Assembly: GCF_000785535.1 (NCBI RefSeq)
Contig: NZ_CP007595.1
Coordinates: forward strand, 186,001 to 250,000
DNA length: 64,000 bases
Direction: 5' to 3'
DNA from: Arthrobacter sp. PAMC 25486
GTDB lineage: Bacteria > Actinomycetota > Actinomycetes > Actinomycetales > Micrococcaceae
Under the pieces are notes generated by a model, which had not been told where the DNA came from, did no database searches, and was given only the letters and a program-made list of their open reading frames with translations. Position numbers and translations under genes: made by a program. Every line of letters starts with the position of its first letter. The first letter of the stretch is position 1. This document shows, in pieces, positions 7,170-14,792 of the stretch.

Positions 7170-7960
7170 GCTGAGAGTGCCTGGAAGAGTGTGGCGCCGA
7201 AGACGGCTTCGTAGTCGTCGTTCCATACTTGGTCGAACAGCCAACGGTCCGCTTCGATGTAGGCGTTGATTTCTCGGATGCGTGAGCCAACTTCACCAGG
7301 GGACTTCTGCGGGACTCGGCCGTGGTGCGCCTTGTAGGCTGCCGAGACCTTGCGGCCAAAGGGGGAGCGGAGAGCCTTGGTCTGTACCGCGGTCAGTCCG
7401 GGCTTCTCGTTCAGGTAGGACTCTACGTAGAGGGGAACCTGCGCGTCGGGGATCTCGGGGGCTTCGTCGAGCGCCCGGGCCAAGACAATGCGGGCCTTCC
7501 CCTCAAGCCAGTTCTTATCCACAAGACCACGAGCCATGCCAAGAAGCTCGATCTGGTCCCGGGTCTTTTGCGACAGTGTCAGTGCAGGCACTGGTGCCGA
7601 CTCAACGCTGGCTGGGGCTCCCTTATGCCAATGCTGGTCGAGCACATCAGCAGATTCGTTCTGGAATGCGGCCAGCAGTTCTTGCGAGTCTGGATTGACC
7701 CGGCTTGCCTGGATAGTCGCAAGCCACATCGTCAAAGTCCTTCGCGACACGGTCACCATGTCGTAGTTCTTGCCGTCCGAGCCAGTTGTGTTCATATGGC
7801 CATAGCTGGCCCATGGGCTGCGTTTGATACGTCGGAGCTGGGAGGACCATTCGAGGCCGAGGGATTCCACGATGGGCCGGAACACCACGTGCAGGTCGTC
7901 TTCTGCGAGGTGTGCCTCAATGCGTGTGCCGTGGAAGGGGATCTGAACTAAGGTGGTCAA
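7166..7960 (-). CDS. Phage antirepressor (P22_AR N-terminal type)
   Basis: The N-terminus (VQIPFHGTRIEAHLAEDDLHV, then 'SLGLEWSSQLRRIKRSPWAS' and 'SRRTLTMWLATI') is the classic antirepressor Ant/Bro-like DNA-binding domain. The C-terminal half (RIVLARALDEAPEIPDAQ... GRKVSAAYKAHHGRVP) matches the KilA-C-like tail of such proteins. The TTG at 7958-7960 is the preferred start, giving 264 residues that open directly on the conserved domain. The longer frame to a GTG at 8020 would begin inside a large hairpin. Antirepressors bind the phage repressor and promote induction. Confidence 0.88.
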   Translation of the reverse strand: MTTLVQIPFHGTRIEAHLAEDDLHVVFRPIVESLGLEWSSQLRRIKRSPWASYGHMNTTGSDGKNYDMVTVSRRTLTMWLATIQASRVNPDSQELLAAFQNESADVLDQHWHKGAPASVESAPVPALTLSQKTRDQIELLGMARGLVDKNWLEGKARIVLARALDEAPEIPDAQVPLYVESYLNEKPGLTAVQTKALRSPFGRKVSAAYKAHHGRVPQKSPGEVGSRIREINAYIEADRWLFDQVWNDDYEAVFGATLFQALSA

Positions 7961-7990
7961 TGAATTTCTTTCTGGTTGGATGGATTTTCT

Positions 7991-8026
7991 GTGGTGGCCA
8001 CCGTGCGAGGTGGCCACCACTTTTTT
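7991..8026 (+). terminator. Perfect 12-bp hairpin with U tract pointing against the operon
   Basis: GTGGTGGCCACC (7991-8002), a 6-nt loop, GGTGGCCACCAC (8009-8020) and six T residues (8021-8026) form a textbook terminator for plus-strand transcription. All nearby genes are on the minus strand, where the hairpin is preceded by A6 and lacks a following U tract. Confidence 0.75.
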
Positions 8027-8063
8027 ATCGGTCGGCTGGGTGCCGGCCGGTTAATTCAAGGCG

Positions 8064-8522
8064 CTACGCCTGTTTGATCTGTTCGATCTTGGCTTCCAGT
8101 TTTTGGATCCGTGCCTGATCGCGTTCCGTCTTGCGGCTGGCAGCGGCCTCATCGAGAGGGACCCAGTGAGCTTCCGTTTCGAGCACGAGGGCGGTGGCCC
8201 CGTAAGACTCGATCAGTGCGGCACGTTCTTGGGCTGCTGAGCGGGACGCATACGTCCGGCTGGTGGACGGCCACCAGAAGTCAGCGGTGTTGCCGTCACG
8301 GTCCGTAGAGCGAGGATCTGATTCCCAGCCTTCGGGCTTCCAGCTGGTACGCAGTGTTGGCGTGCAGTCTGTGCCGTCTGGGAATCCGTATTGGGCCCAG
8401 CTGCCTGCGGGGTAGGTGGTGATGTGGACTCGGTACAGGCGTGGCCTGTCTGACGGGCTCCACGGGATCTCGAGTGCTTCGTTGGGGATCTGCCAAGTGA
8501 GTTCACTGTGCTGGATGGTCAT
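8064..8522 (-). CDS. Phage hypothetical protein with C-terminal coiled coil
   Basis: The ATG at 8520-8522 (MTIQHSELTWQIPNEALEIP) gives 152 residues; the frame extends further upstream without a good start. The middle carries aromatic-rich strands (RLYRVHITTYPAGSWAQYGF, TADFWWPSTSRTYAS) and the end is a short coiled coil (ERDQARIQKLEAKIEQIKQA). No known domain is recognised. It stands between the helicase and the antirepressor on the same transcript, so it is an early gene. Function is unknown. Confidence 0.7.
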   Translation of the reverse strand: MTIQHSELTWQIPNEALEIPWSPSDRPRLYRVHITTYPAGSWAQYGFPDGTDCTPTLRTSWKPEGWESDPRSTDRDGNTADFWWPSTSRTYASRSAAQERAALIESYGATALVLETEAHWVPLDEAAASRKTERDQARIQKLEAKIEQIKQA

Positions 8523-8624
8523 GATTTTCTCTTTTCTGGGTTGGTTGAATGACTGGACACCGGGTGGTGTCAGCCTGTCGAGTGGTTTTTTGGTAGGGGT
8601 ACGCATAATCGCGTACCCCTGGTG

Positions 8625-9884
8625 TTATGCCGCTTGTTGGTAGCGGTCCCTGATCTCGGAGTTGTGGCCGACGAAGTCCATGTCCGCGGTTCCCGTGATG
8701 CCGTGCCGGTTCTTGGCGACGATCAGGTCAATCTCATGTGGTGATTTCATGAGGTCTCGGTGCAGCAGGATAACCACGTCAGCGTCCTGTTCGACGCCGC
8801 CTGATGCACGCAGGTCGGACAGCTGTGGGACCTTTCCGTCTCGCTGTTCAGAGCTGCGGTTCAGCTGCGACAGGGCTATGACTGGGACTTCGAGCTGCTG
8901 GGCCAGGAGCTTCAGTTTTCGTGAGTTCTCCGTGACCGTCTGGTACTCGTTCTTTTTCGGGTCAGAAGGTTCCATGAGCTGCAGGTAGTCGATAACGACG
9001 GCAGCCAGACCGTGCTGCCGTTTCACAGACCAGACGTGCCGGCTGATGTCGGAAAACTTCGCACCATGGGTCTTATCGACGTACAGCGGCATGGCTTCCC
9101 AGCGATGGATGGCCGGGCTCATGCGCCGCATGTCGTCATCGGTGATGTTGTTCCTGGTGATGTGGCCGATGTCCACCTTCGCATCAAGCGAGATCATCCG
9201 CTTTTGCAGTTCAACCTCGGACATCTCCAGTGAGATGAACGCCACCGGTCCCAAATCTGTGAGCTTGACCGCCGCTTGCAGTCCGGCGATGGTTTTGCCG
9301 ACTGATGGGCGGGCGCCGATGATGTAGAGCCCGCCTGGTCGCCATCCTTGGATGAGGTGGTTGATGCTGTCCCACGGGGTTGCTGAGTAGGTGACTGGTT
9401 CGCCGAAGGAGTTGATCGTGTCGGCGAGTGTTGCGCCGATGGAGTCAACGGTGGTGGAGACGCCAGCAACAGCGCCTTGCACGGCTTCCATGGCCTTGTC
9501 GGCGAGGGCATCAACGTCCATGCCCTCGGTGCCGTACTGGACTAGCCACTGGCCTACAGCGATCAGTCGGCGACGAGCCGCTTCCTCGGCAACCACCTCG
9601 GCGTGGAACGAGGCGGCCGCTCCACTGGCTCCCTTCGCGAACAATGCGTTCATCACTGAGATGGCTGGGTATCCGCGCTTTTCATCTGCAGGCAGCTCGT
9701 TGATTGCCTTGGTGATGGTGATCAGGTCTGCGTGGCCACCAGACTCAGCGATGGCTTTGATGAGGTCGAACAGCAATCCGCCCGCCATGGTGCTGAAGTC
9801 TCGCCCGGTCAGGTTGACACCTTCGAGGCATTCGCCGTTGGTGATGATCGCGGCGCTGAGAATTTCTTCTTCTGCCGGGGTCAC
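8625..9884 (-). CDS. Phage replicative DNA helicase (DnaB-like)
   Basis: A 419-residue RecA-fold hexameric helicase that unwinds DNA at the phage replication fork. The N-terminal helical domain spans about 1-145. Walker A is GARPSVGKT (190-198), Walker B is VVIDYLQLM (296-304), followed by 'VIALSQLNRSSEQRDGK' and 'LRASGGVEQDADVVILLHR', all DnaB signatures. Its GTG start overlaps the stop of the upstream gene as GTGA, so the two are translationally coupled. The N-terminal domain is slightly shorter than in host DnaB, which is common in phages. Confidence 0.96.
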   Translation of the reverse strand: MTPAEEEILSAAIITNGECLEGVNLTGRDFSTMAGGLLFDLIKAIAESGGHADLITITKAINELPADEKRGYPAISVMNALFAKGASGAAASFHAEVVAEEAARRRLIAVGQWLVQYGTEGMDVDALADKAMEAVQGAVAGVSTTVDSIGATLADTINSFGEPVTYSATPWDSINHLIQGWRPGGLYIIGARPSVGKTIAGLQAAVKLTDLGPVAFISLEMSEVELQKRMISLDAKVDIGHITRNNITDDDMRRMSPAIHRWEAMPLYVDKTHGAKFSDISRHVWSVKRQHGLAAVVIDYLQLMEPSDPKKNEYQTVTENSRKLKLLAQQLEVPVIALSQLNRSSEQRDGKVPQLSDLRASGGVEQDADVVILLHRDLMKSPHEIDLIVAKNRHGITGTADMDFVGHNSEIRDRYQQAA

Positions 9885-10282
9885 TGGATGGCCACCAGGC
9901 CGAGCGCAGCGCTCAAGGTGAGGTTCTGGTCGTGGTAGCGCTGGTAGGCCGCTGGTGAGAGTTCTCCGGTCGCTATGGCCCGGTTCAGGCGCCGGGTCAC
10001 CTCGACCCAGTTCCCGGACTGCTCGTCGTTCTGGGTGGGGTACACGCCGTTGTGGAACCTATTCCGGCGCGCCGCCTCGATGCTCCGAACATGCTCAATG
10101 ATGTGGGCTGGCATAATCCAGGCTGTCGACTTGGCGAAGTACTTGCTGACTGCGATCAGGCAATCCCGCAACGTATAGGGCGCCAGGATCTCGTGCCATG
10201 CCAGGATGTTCGCTTCGTCGACATTGCGGTTGTCGAAGGACTGGACCTTTGCTAGAACTTTTGAGGTGTCTTGGATTTCCAT
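9881..10282 (-). CDS. Phage replication accessory protein, helicase-loader-like
   Basis: The ATG at 10280-10282 lies 7 nt after GGAG; an ATG two codons upstream overlaps the previous stop as ATGA but is too close to the ribosome site. The product is about 133 residues. An N-terminal helical block (NVDEANILAWHEILAPYTLR, CLIAVSKYFAKSTAWIMPAH) resembles the small helicase-loader proteins of Gram-positive phages (SPP1 gp39 type). The C-terminus (ELSPAAYQRYHDQNLTLSAA) is also helical. It lies between the replisome organiser and DnaB, the usual loader position. The functional call is mainly from context. Confidence 0.65.
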   Translation of the reverse strand: MEIQDTSKVLAKVQSFDNRNVDEANILAWHEILAPYTLRDCLIAVSKYFAKSTAWIMPAHIIEHVRSIEAARRNRFHNGVYPTQNDEQSGNWVEVTRRLNRAIATGELSPAAYQRYHDQNLTLSAALGLVAIQ

Positions 10283-10284
10283 GG

Positions 10285-11220
10285 TCATTCTCCTAGCTCG
10301 AGCAGAGGGTTTTGGTTTGATTGCGCTTGCAGGGCTTGCCCTGCGGCAACGGTGTTGCGGATCCGGTCCATGGTGGAAGGCTTGCTGGTCGTAGCGGCGT
10401 TGGACCGGCTGTTGAGGATCCAGTTGCGCCACGTCTTGATCCAGTCGAGCTTGGTGGCGTCTCGGCCAGCTTTGGACTCCCAGTGGTTTTTGAACTTCAT
10501 GGTTTCCAGATTGATGTCCACGTTCGGGGCGTTGCTGGCTGCCCACTGGGACATCTCCGCTGTCAGTTGGAAATCTTCTGGGATGCGGGTGCCGCGTTTT
10601 TGCGGCGCCTCTCTTTTATCTTCTTTAGAAGATGTAGCAGTAGCAGTAGCAGTAGCTGTTCGCGACCCATAGCCCGGTTCTTCGGTTATGGCATAGCCCG
10701 CGGCATCCGGCATAGCATGGGTGGCGCCGTGGGCATCGGCATGGCTCATGGACTTCATGTCCTTTGACGGGTTCTTCAAGAGTCGCTTGACTCGATCAAT
10801 CTCCCAGCACTTGTACTCGGGATATTCCTCGAAGAGACGCCGCAGTTCGTGAACGAAGAACTGACGGATCTCTGATGAGGAGATGTCCGTGTAGTTATTG
10901 GCCATGGAGACCGGCAAGCGGTGCTGCTTCAGGAGCCCGTCATGGCGAACGAACGACCGAATAAACACCTCCTCGGTTTCCTCGTCCACGTAGATGAAGT
11001 GCTTCGACTGAAGGCCGTTACCGGCTGCACGAACCGACTCCTTCGTGAGGTCACTTGCTGTCGCTGCGAGCTTGCCAGGCTTCCATTCAGCCACTCCTGC
11101 GTATGAAAGTGTGGAGTGGATCATCAGGAGCTTGTACAGGTGCTGTTCTGCCATTGAGAGGCTGCGGTAGGCGTCGGCTCCCAGCATGTCAGTGCGGATG
11201 TTTGCGCGGTCCCTAGCCAT
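10285..11220 (-). CDS. Phage replisome organiser / replication initiation protein
   Basis: A 311-residue protein. The N-terminal ~130 residues form a winged-helix-like domain (YRSLSMAEQHLYKLLMIHST, AATASDLTKESVRAAGNGL, EEVFIRSFVRHDGLLK), as in phage replication organisers that bind the origin. A low-complexity Ala/Thr linker (TATATATAT) comes next. The C-terminal domain (NHWESKAGRDATKLDWIKTW) is typical of such proteins and often contacts the loader. It is followed immediately by the loader-like gene and DnaB. The phage origin often lies inside such a gene. Confidence 0.82.
   Translation of the reverse strand: MARDRANIRTDMLGADAYRSLSMAEQHLYKLLMIHSTLSYAGVAEWKPGKLAATASDLTKESVRAAGNGLQSKHFIYVDEETEEVFIRSFVRHDGLLKQHRLPVSMANNYTDISSSEIRQFFVHELRRLFEEYPEYKCWEIDRVKRLLKNPSKDMKSMSHADAHGATHAMPDAAGYAITEEPGYGSRTATATATATSSKEDKREAPQKRGTRIPEDFQLTAEMSQWAASNAPNVDINLETMKFKNHWESKAGRDATKLDWIKTWRNWILNSRSNAATTSKPSTMDRIRNTVAAGQALQAQSNQNPLLELGE
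10634..10657. repeat. Hexanucleotide tandem repeat (GTAGCA)x4 inside the replisome organiser
   Basis: Four tandem hexamers, the last with one substitution, encode the Thr-Ala linker of the organiser protein. Copy changes would lengthen or shorten the linker in frame rather than switch the gene off. Confidence 0.9.
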
Positions 11221-11479
11221 TGGGCGTCACCTTCTTCTGGGGCAGGCTGTCGTAAACCATCTTGCAGAGAGGGCAGATCACACGCCCTTTGGTCGCGTCC
11301 ACGGACTTTCCTGCAATGGGGTGTGAGTACACGCTACGGTCACCGCAGAGGGCCTTGGCCGTCGCTCCGTGAGTCATTGACCGGGCGATGCTGGCTTTCT
11401 TGACGTAGTGGTACACCGTGGGGTTGAAGTCATGTTCCGTCGCCTTGGACTTGAGGCTGGCAGAGCAACTACCGCTCAC
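11213..11479 (-). CDS. DUF3039-like small zinc-binding protein
   Basis: An 88-residue protein with a GTG start that overlaps the upstream stop as GTGA. 'PTVYHYVKK', then 'AKALCGDRSVY', then 'VICPLCKMVY' reproduces the pattern of the actinobacterial DUF3039 family: a YH motif, an 'ALCG' cysteine and a CxxC pair, probably binding one zinc. Function of the family is unknown. Its presence in the early operon next to the replisome organiser suggests a role in early takeover or replication. Confidence 0.7.
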   Translation of the reverse strand: MSGSCSASLKSKATEHDFNPTVYHYVKKASIARSMTHGATAKALCGDRSVYSHPIAGKSVDATKGRVICPLCKMVYDSLPQKKVTPNG

Positions 11480-11874
11480 TTGCTAGCCTCCGGCCGTTCG
11501 GATGCGTCGTCAGGTGCGAAGATCGTGGCCAGCGACTGGATAGCTGCGCTGAGGGCTCCTGCTTGGCTGATGGGCCACGCGTCGTCGCCGTCATGGTCAA
11601 TGAAGAAGTAGGTGCCCGCGTCAGGGTTCCAGCCCGTAGTGATCTTGCTGCCGTCGAGCTGTATGGTGGGGCCGTCCCATTCGCCGGACCAGTCGTGGTT
11701 AGCCAGCATGTCTGTAATATCGCCAGCAGTCAGGTTCAAGTGGAAGCCAGAGGGTGCGCCGTGTCGTGCCCGGAGGCGTGATTCGAGCTCGTCCGTCAGG
11801 GACTCTACGGGTACTGCAGACAGCTCGGCGAAGTACTCATGGGCGGGGCTGGGGGAGAGGGCAGTCGCGTTCAC
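11476..11874 (-). CDS. Phage hypothetical protein, related to the neighbouring 264-residue protein
   Basis: A 132-residue acidic protein starting at a GTG that overlaps the previous stop (GTGA). A helical N-terminus (HEYFAELSAVPVESLTDELE) precedes a beta-rich part: 'GEWDGPTIQLDGSKITTGW', 'GTYFFIDHDGDD', and a final helix 'ALSAAIQSLATIFA'. This last half follows the same order as the C-terminal part of the adjacent upstream protein (GRGPSIQLNDD... EYFSFSSRDEVLSVMAGLVN). No known family is recognised. Confidence 0.7.
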   Translation of the reverse strand: MNATALSPSPAHEYFAELSAVPVESLTDELESRLRARHGAPSGFHLNLTAGDITDMLANHDWSGEWDGPTIQLDGSKITTGWNPDAGTYFFIDHDGDDAWPISQAGALSAAIQSLATIFAPDDASERPEASK

Positions 11875-12665
11875 TTCGTACCCTCCGTGGTTGCTGCCAG
11901 AAGATTGACGAGACCGGCCATTACGCTCAAAACCTCGTCACGAGAAGAGAATGAGAAGTACTCGCCAGGCGTTTCGGTCGGGTCGTCCAAGTCTGTGTAG
12001 CGCTTGGCAAGGGTGAATTGTTCATCACCGCCCTCGAACCAGTTCGAGTGAATGTCCCACTTTTGGCGGTCGTCATTCAGCTGGATGCTGGGGCCGCGGC
12101 CTGAGAAGGTGTTCGTCTCCTCGTCATAGTGGGAGGTCTCTGCCCACGAAGGGAAGCCCGTTACTGCGGTTGCCCGGGTGAGCTGATCTTCCTGCATCGG
12201 AACGGCGAGCTTCAGGATGTTCTGCGCGAACCCGATAGCTTCGGCAGGCGACATGTCCCGGTCAAGGTCTAGCTCGAAGTGCAGCTGGAACTCGTTAGTG
12301 CTGCGGTCGAACTCGCGGTAGATATGGTGCCCGCGACCCTCGGTGGCATCCGCCAAGAAGACCGGCGAACCGGGCTCAGCCTGTGTGTAACCTGCGGGAA
12401 TGGTGGTGTTGTTGCTAGACTGCAAGTGAATCTGCTCCTTGTAAGGTGTATTTTCTTCGGCCGTGACGATTACTTTGGCGAGTGCGTCACGGTCATTTAC
12501 TTTTTCGATTGTGGATGGATCTGTCAGAACGAGTCCCCAACCCTCCCAATCAACGATGGGCCAGTCGGCGCCCTCGGCTTTTATCGGCCCGCGAGAGTGG
12601 CCTGCTACTGTTCCTGTGATCTTGGTAGCGGTATTCGCTACCTGATCCCCGGTGCTGAACCCCAT
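11871..12665 (-). CDS. Phage hypothetical protein, 264 residues, possible paralogue of the next gene
   Basis: The N-terminal ~55 residues (MGFSTGDQVANTATKITGTV, 'WEGWGLVLTDPSTIEKV') look like a small beta barrel. The centre (STNEFQLHFELDLDRDMSPA, 'GFAQNILKLAV') and C-terminus carry the GPSIQL/beta/helix pattern shared with the following 132-residue protein. The ATG overlaps the stop of the excisionase-like gene by one base (TAATG). No signal peptide or membrane segment is visible. Function unknown; the position as the second gene of the early operon implies a host-takeover or regulatory role. Confidence 0.75.
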   Translation of the reverse strand: MGFSTGDQVANTATKITGTVAGHSRGPIKAEGADWPIVDWEGWGLVLTDPSTIEKVNDRDALAKVIVTAEENTPYKEQIHLQSSNNTTIPAGYTQAEPGSPVFLADATEGRGHHIYREFDRSTNEFQLHFELDLDRDMSPAEAIGFAQNILKLAVPMQEDQLTRATAVTGFPSWAETSHYDEETNTFSGRGPSIQLNDDRQKWDIHSNWFEGGDEQFTLAKRYTDLDDPTETPGEYFSFSSRDEVLSVMAGLVNLLAATTEGTK

Positions 12666-12874
12666 TACCTGGCTGCCCCGTCAAACGCGGCGTTTATGTA
12701 TGCCTCAACATCGGACTCACGGAACATTCGCCGGTTTCCAATAAGTGCGGATGCCGGCGCGGTTCCGACATGAATCATCCAACGTAACGACGCCGGAGTT
12801 TTGCGAAGCATCTGAGCCACTTCGTCTAGTGTGAGTAGCTTTGCGACTGCGGCTGCGGCCATGAGTTGGTTCAT
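12665..12874 (-). CDS. Excisionase-like HTH protein, first gene of the leftward operon
   Basis: The ATG at 12872-12874 has GGAG 6 nt upstream and gives 69 residues; a TTG four codons earlier is less likely. The sequence is one HTH_17 domain: 'LLTLDEVAQMLRKTPASLRW', a short 'ALIGNRRMF' wing and 'RESDVEAYINAAF'. As the first gene read from the early promoter opposite the repressor it takes the Cro/excisionase position. It could therefore control the switch, excision or both. Confidence 0.8.
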   Translation of the reverse strand: MNQLMAAAAVAKLLTLDEVAQMLRKTPASLRWMIHVGTAPASALIGNRRMFRESDVEAYINAAFDGAAR

Positions 12875-12895
12875 CCCATTCTCCAATTGCTCTGG

Positions 12896-12910
12896 TTGAC
12901 AACGCTTGTC
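12896..12910. promoter_or_regulatory. Candidate repressor operator overlapping a plus-strand TTGACA
   Basis: GACAA-CGC-TTGTC (12898-12910) is a perfect 13-bp palindrome in the repressor/early intergenic region. It overlaps TTGACA at 12896-12901, a possible -35 for the repressor, and lies downstream of the leftward -10, where a bound repressor would block early transcription. Confidence 0.5.
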
Positions 12911-12925
12911 GTTGCGAACAATTTA

Positions 12926-12954
12926 ACGATAGGTGTTGGCAGAGTTGCTGTCAA
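12926..12954 (-). promoter_or_regulatory. Early leftward phage promoter
   Basis: On the minus strand a consensus TTGACA (12949-12954) and TATCGT (12926-12931) are exactly 17 nt apart. They lie about 50 nt before the first early gene and back-to-back with the repressor gene. Confidence 0.8.
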
Positions 12955-12963
12955 GCGCATACG

Positions 12964-13587
12964 ATGTTCATCATGCAACAAACAACAGTCGGACCAGTGT
13001 CTCCTGAAGTAAATTTCGGCCTGGCGGTGTCCATGCTTCGTAACGCCCGCCATCTAAGTCAGCGTGACTTCGCCTCAAGACTGACCGAAAAGGGCATGGC
13101 CGTTGATGCGTCCGCGGTGTCGCGGATTGAAAAGGGCACTCGCTCTATAAGGCTTGTCGAAGCGCTGACAATCGCAGAAGTGTTGGATGTGGAGCTAGAT
13201 TTCTTGATCAGCGGATCCAAGACACCTACGCAGGAGTTTCGCACTATCCGCAAGCGGCTCGATCACTCACTGAGGCAATTGCGGGAGCCAATTGCTGCTG
13301 CCGCCTATGACTTGTGGGCGGCCGACTATCATTTGAGGGAGCACCCAGAACTTCTGACCGAACTTGGCGATCCAGACCTAGGGTCACCTACTGACGTGAA
13401 CGAATATTTGGGCTGGATCGCCAAGCGTGTCGCCAAGTGGCAAGTAGTGGAGGATGACTTCGTACGTACAGAGTCGCAAGAAGAAACAGATGCCATGTTC
13501 AACGTCTTCATGCAATTGATTGCCTTGCATATTGGTGTCCCCGATGACGACGAGGCAGATAATGGCATCGATCAAGAGGCGCTCTAA
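12964..13587 (+). CDS. Phage immunity repressor (XRE family)
   Basis: A 207-residue protein with an N-terminal XRE helix-turn-helix (SMLRNARHLSQRDFASRLTE, 'VDASAVSRIEKGTRSIRL', 'EALTIAEVLDVELDFLI'; residues about 22-83). The helical C-terminus ends in a very acidic tail (PDDDEADNG). It has no LexA-like Ser/Lys protease motif, so induction would rely on an antirepressor, and one is encoded at 7166. The start is ATG 12964, or ATG 12973 (M4). Neither has a clear ribosome site, so the message may be leaderless. Confidence 0.85.
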   Translation: MFIMQQTTVGPVSPEVNFGLAVSMLRNARHLSQRDFASRLTEKGMAVDASAVSRIEKGTRSIRLVEALTIAEVLDVELDFLISGSKTPTQEFRTIRKRLDHSLRQLREPIAAAAYDLWAADYHLREHPELLTELGDPDLGSPTDVNEYLGWIAKRVAKWQVVEDDFVRTESQEETDAMFNVFMQLIALHIGVPDDDEADNGIDQEAL

Positions 13588-14674
13588 TGGCAAGTGGCGT
13601 GCCAGGTATCGGGACGCCGACGGCAAGGAACACTCCCGCCATTTTCGACTGAAGAACAAGAGTGACACTGCGAAGCCTGGCGAGATGAGTGCGCAAGAGT
13701 GGTTGGATGAAGTCACCGCGTCGATGGTCGCCGGCACCTATGTTGATCCGAAGAACGCGAAGCTGACAGTGGGGGAGTGGTGTGACATATGGCTGAAGGG
13801 ATACGCGAACAACCGCCCATCGTCAGTGCGGCAGGCGCGAACCCATGTGAAGCGCATTGAGGCAGCATTCGGGAATCGGGTGTTGAGTAGTGTGCGCCCA
13901 TCCGAGGTGAAAGCCTGGACGGCGAGACTCAAGGCCGAAGGTCTTGCAGACTCCACCATCTACGCACTGCATGCCCGACTGTCGCACATCTATTCCGATG
14001 CAGTTCACGACGGCCTTCTACCCAAGTCGCCACTAAGTAGGCGCACGTCGCCGCCAATGGGAAAGCAACGCCCCTACGTGGCCACCACGGAGCAAGTGTG
14101 GGCGCTCTTTGACGCTATGGACGCATGGACTCGGCCGGGCATCCTCCTGGGTGCGTTCGCCGGACTCCGCGTTGCAGAGGCAGTCGCGCTCCGGGTTGAA
14201 GATGTGGACTTCATGCGAGGCGTCATCTCACCCGCCATCCAATACCCGGAAGAGCCGCTCAAGTCCGAGACGTCAAAGACGCCTGTCCCCATCCCACAGG
14301 AACTGGCTGTGATGCTGAATCGCAACCCTTCGATCCTCGGCGCCGAAACGATCATTGCGGCTGAACACGGCAGGCCGATGGCACCCTACACGTTTGAAAC
14401 GCGATTCCGTGAAGCTCGAGTGATGATCGATGGACTACCTGAGGGTTTCCGCTTCCACGACCTCCGCCACTACTTCGCGTCACTGCTCATCTCCGAGGGG
14501 CTCGATGTGAAGGTTGTCCAAGCGAGGCTGCGGCACGCATCAGCCAAGACGACTCTGGACACGTACAGCCACATGTGGCCGGACAAAGACGAAGCCTCGC
14601 GGACAGCCGTGGCCGGCGTCCTCGCTGCCCGCAAACAGTCCCTCAGCGGACAGGGCGAGAAGTCTGGGACATGA
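13562..14674 (+). CDS. int: Tyrosine-type site-specific integrase
   Basis: The ATG at 13562 (MASIKRRSNGKWRARYRDAD) has GAGG upstream and overlaps the repressor's 3' end; product 370 residues. Domains: an N-terminal AP2-like arm-binding domain (about 1-30), a SAM-like core-binding domain (about 68-150) and the catalytic domain. Catalytic residues are Arg203 (AGLRVAEA), Lys239, His299 and Arg302 (HDLRHYFAS), His325 (LRHASAKTT) and the nucleophile Tyr335 (DTYSHMW). It integrates and, with an excisionase, excises the prophage. Coupling to the repressor gene means it is made in lysogeny. Confidence 0.97.
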   Translation: MASIKRRSNGKWRARYRDADGKEHSRHFRLKNKSDTAKPGEMSAQEWLDEVTASMVAGTYVDPKNAKLTVGEWCDIWLKGYANNRPSSVRQARTHVKRIEAAFGNRVLSSVRPSEVKAWTARLKAEGLADSTIYALHARLSHIYSDAVHDGLLPKSPLSRRTSPPMGKQRPYVATTEQVWALFDAMDAWTRPGILLGAFAGLRVAEAVALRVEDVDFMRGVISPAIQYPEEPLKSETSKTPVPIPQELAVMLNRNPSILGAETIIAAEHGRPMAPYTFETRFREARVMIDGLPEGFRFHDLRHYFASLLISEGLDVKVVQARLRHASAKTTLDTYSHMWPDKDEASRTAVAGVLAARKQSLSGQGEKSGT

Positions 14675-14690
14675 CATTCCGGGCAAGGAA

Positions 14691-14725
14691 AAGAAGGACC
14701 GGAACATTGCGTTCCGGTCCTTCTT
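14691..14725 (+). terminator. Intrinsic terminator of the integrase
   Basis: A perfect 15-bp stem (AAGAAGGACCGGAAC / GTTCCGGTCCTTCTT) with loop ATTGC, followed by TTATT, begins 16 nt after the integrase stop. Confidence 0.92.
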
Positions 14726-14746
14726 TATTGCATCAAGATAAAACGC

Positions 14747-14768
14747 TTGCGGACTGGTTGCGGACTGA
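14747..14768. repeat. Tandem 11-bp direct repeat beside int, candidate integrase arm site
   Basis: TTGCGGACTGG is followed immediately by TTGCGGACTGA between the integrase terminator and the end of glnA. Short tandem repeats in this place are typical of arm-type integrase binding sites flanking the attachment core. Confidence 0.4.
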
Positions 14769-14792
14769 CCCCAGTTTCGCCGCGTGTTCTAG

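Larger units (their letters stand above)
1..14768. mobile_element. Prophage arm (left end outside the window)
   Basis: A continuous block of phage genes runs from the portal gene, cut by the window start, to the integrase. Almost all genes lie on the minus strand with 1-11 nt overlaps. Only the repressor, the integrase and one cargo membrane gene lie on the plus strand. Hallmarks are terminase large and small subunits, HNH endonuclease, DnaB helicase, antirepressor, XRE repressor and tyrosine integrase. The right boundary is placed just after the integrase terminator and a tandem repeat at 14747-14768, because host glnA begins at 14793. The exact attachment core could not be identified since the other end is not visible. 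All visible phage genes look intact, so the element could be functional. Confidence 0.93.
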
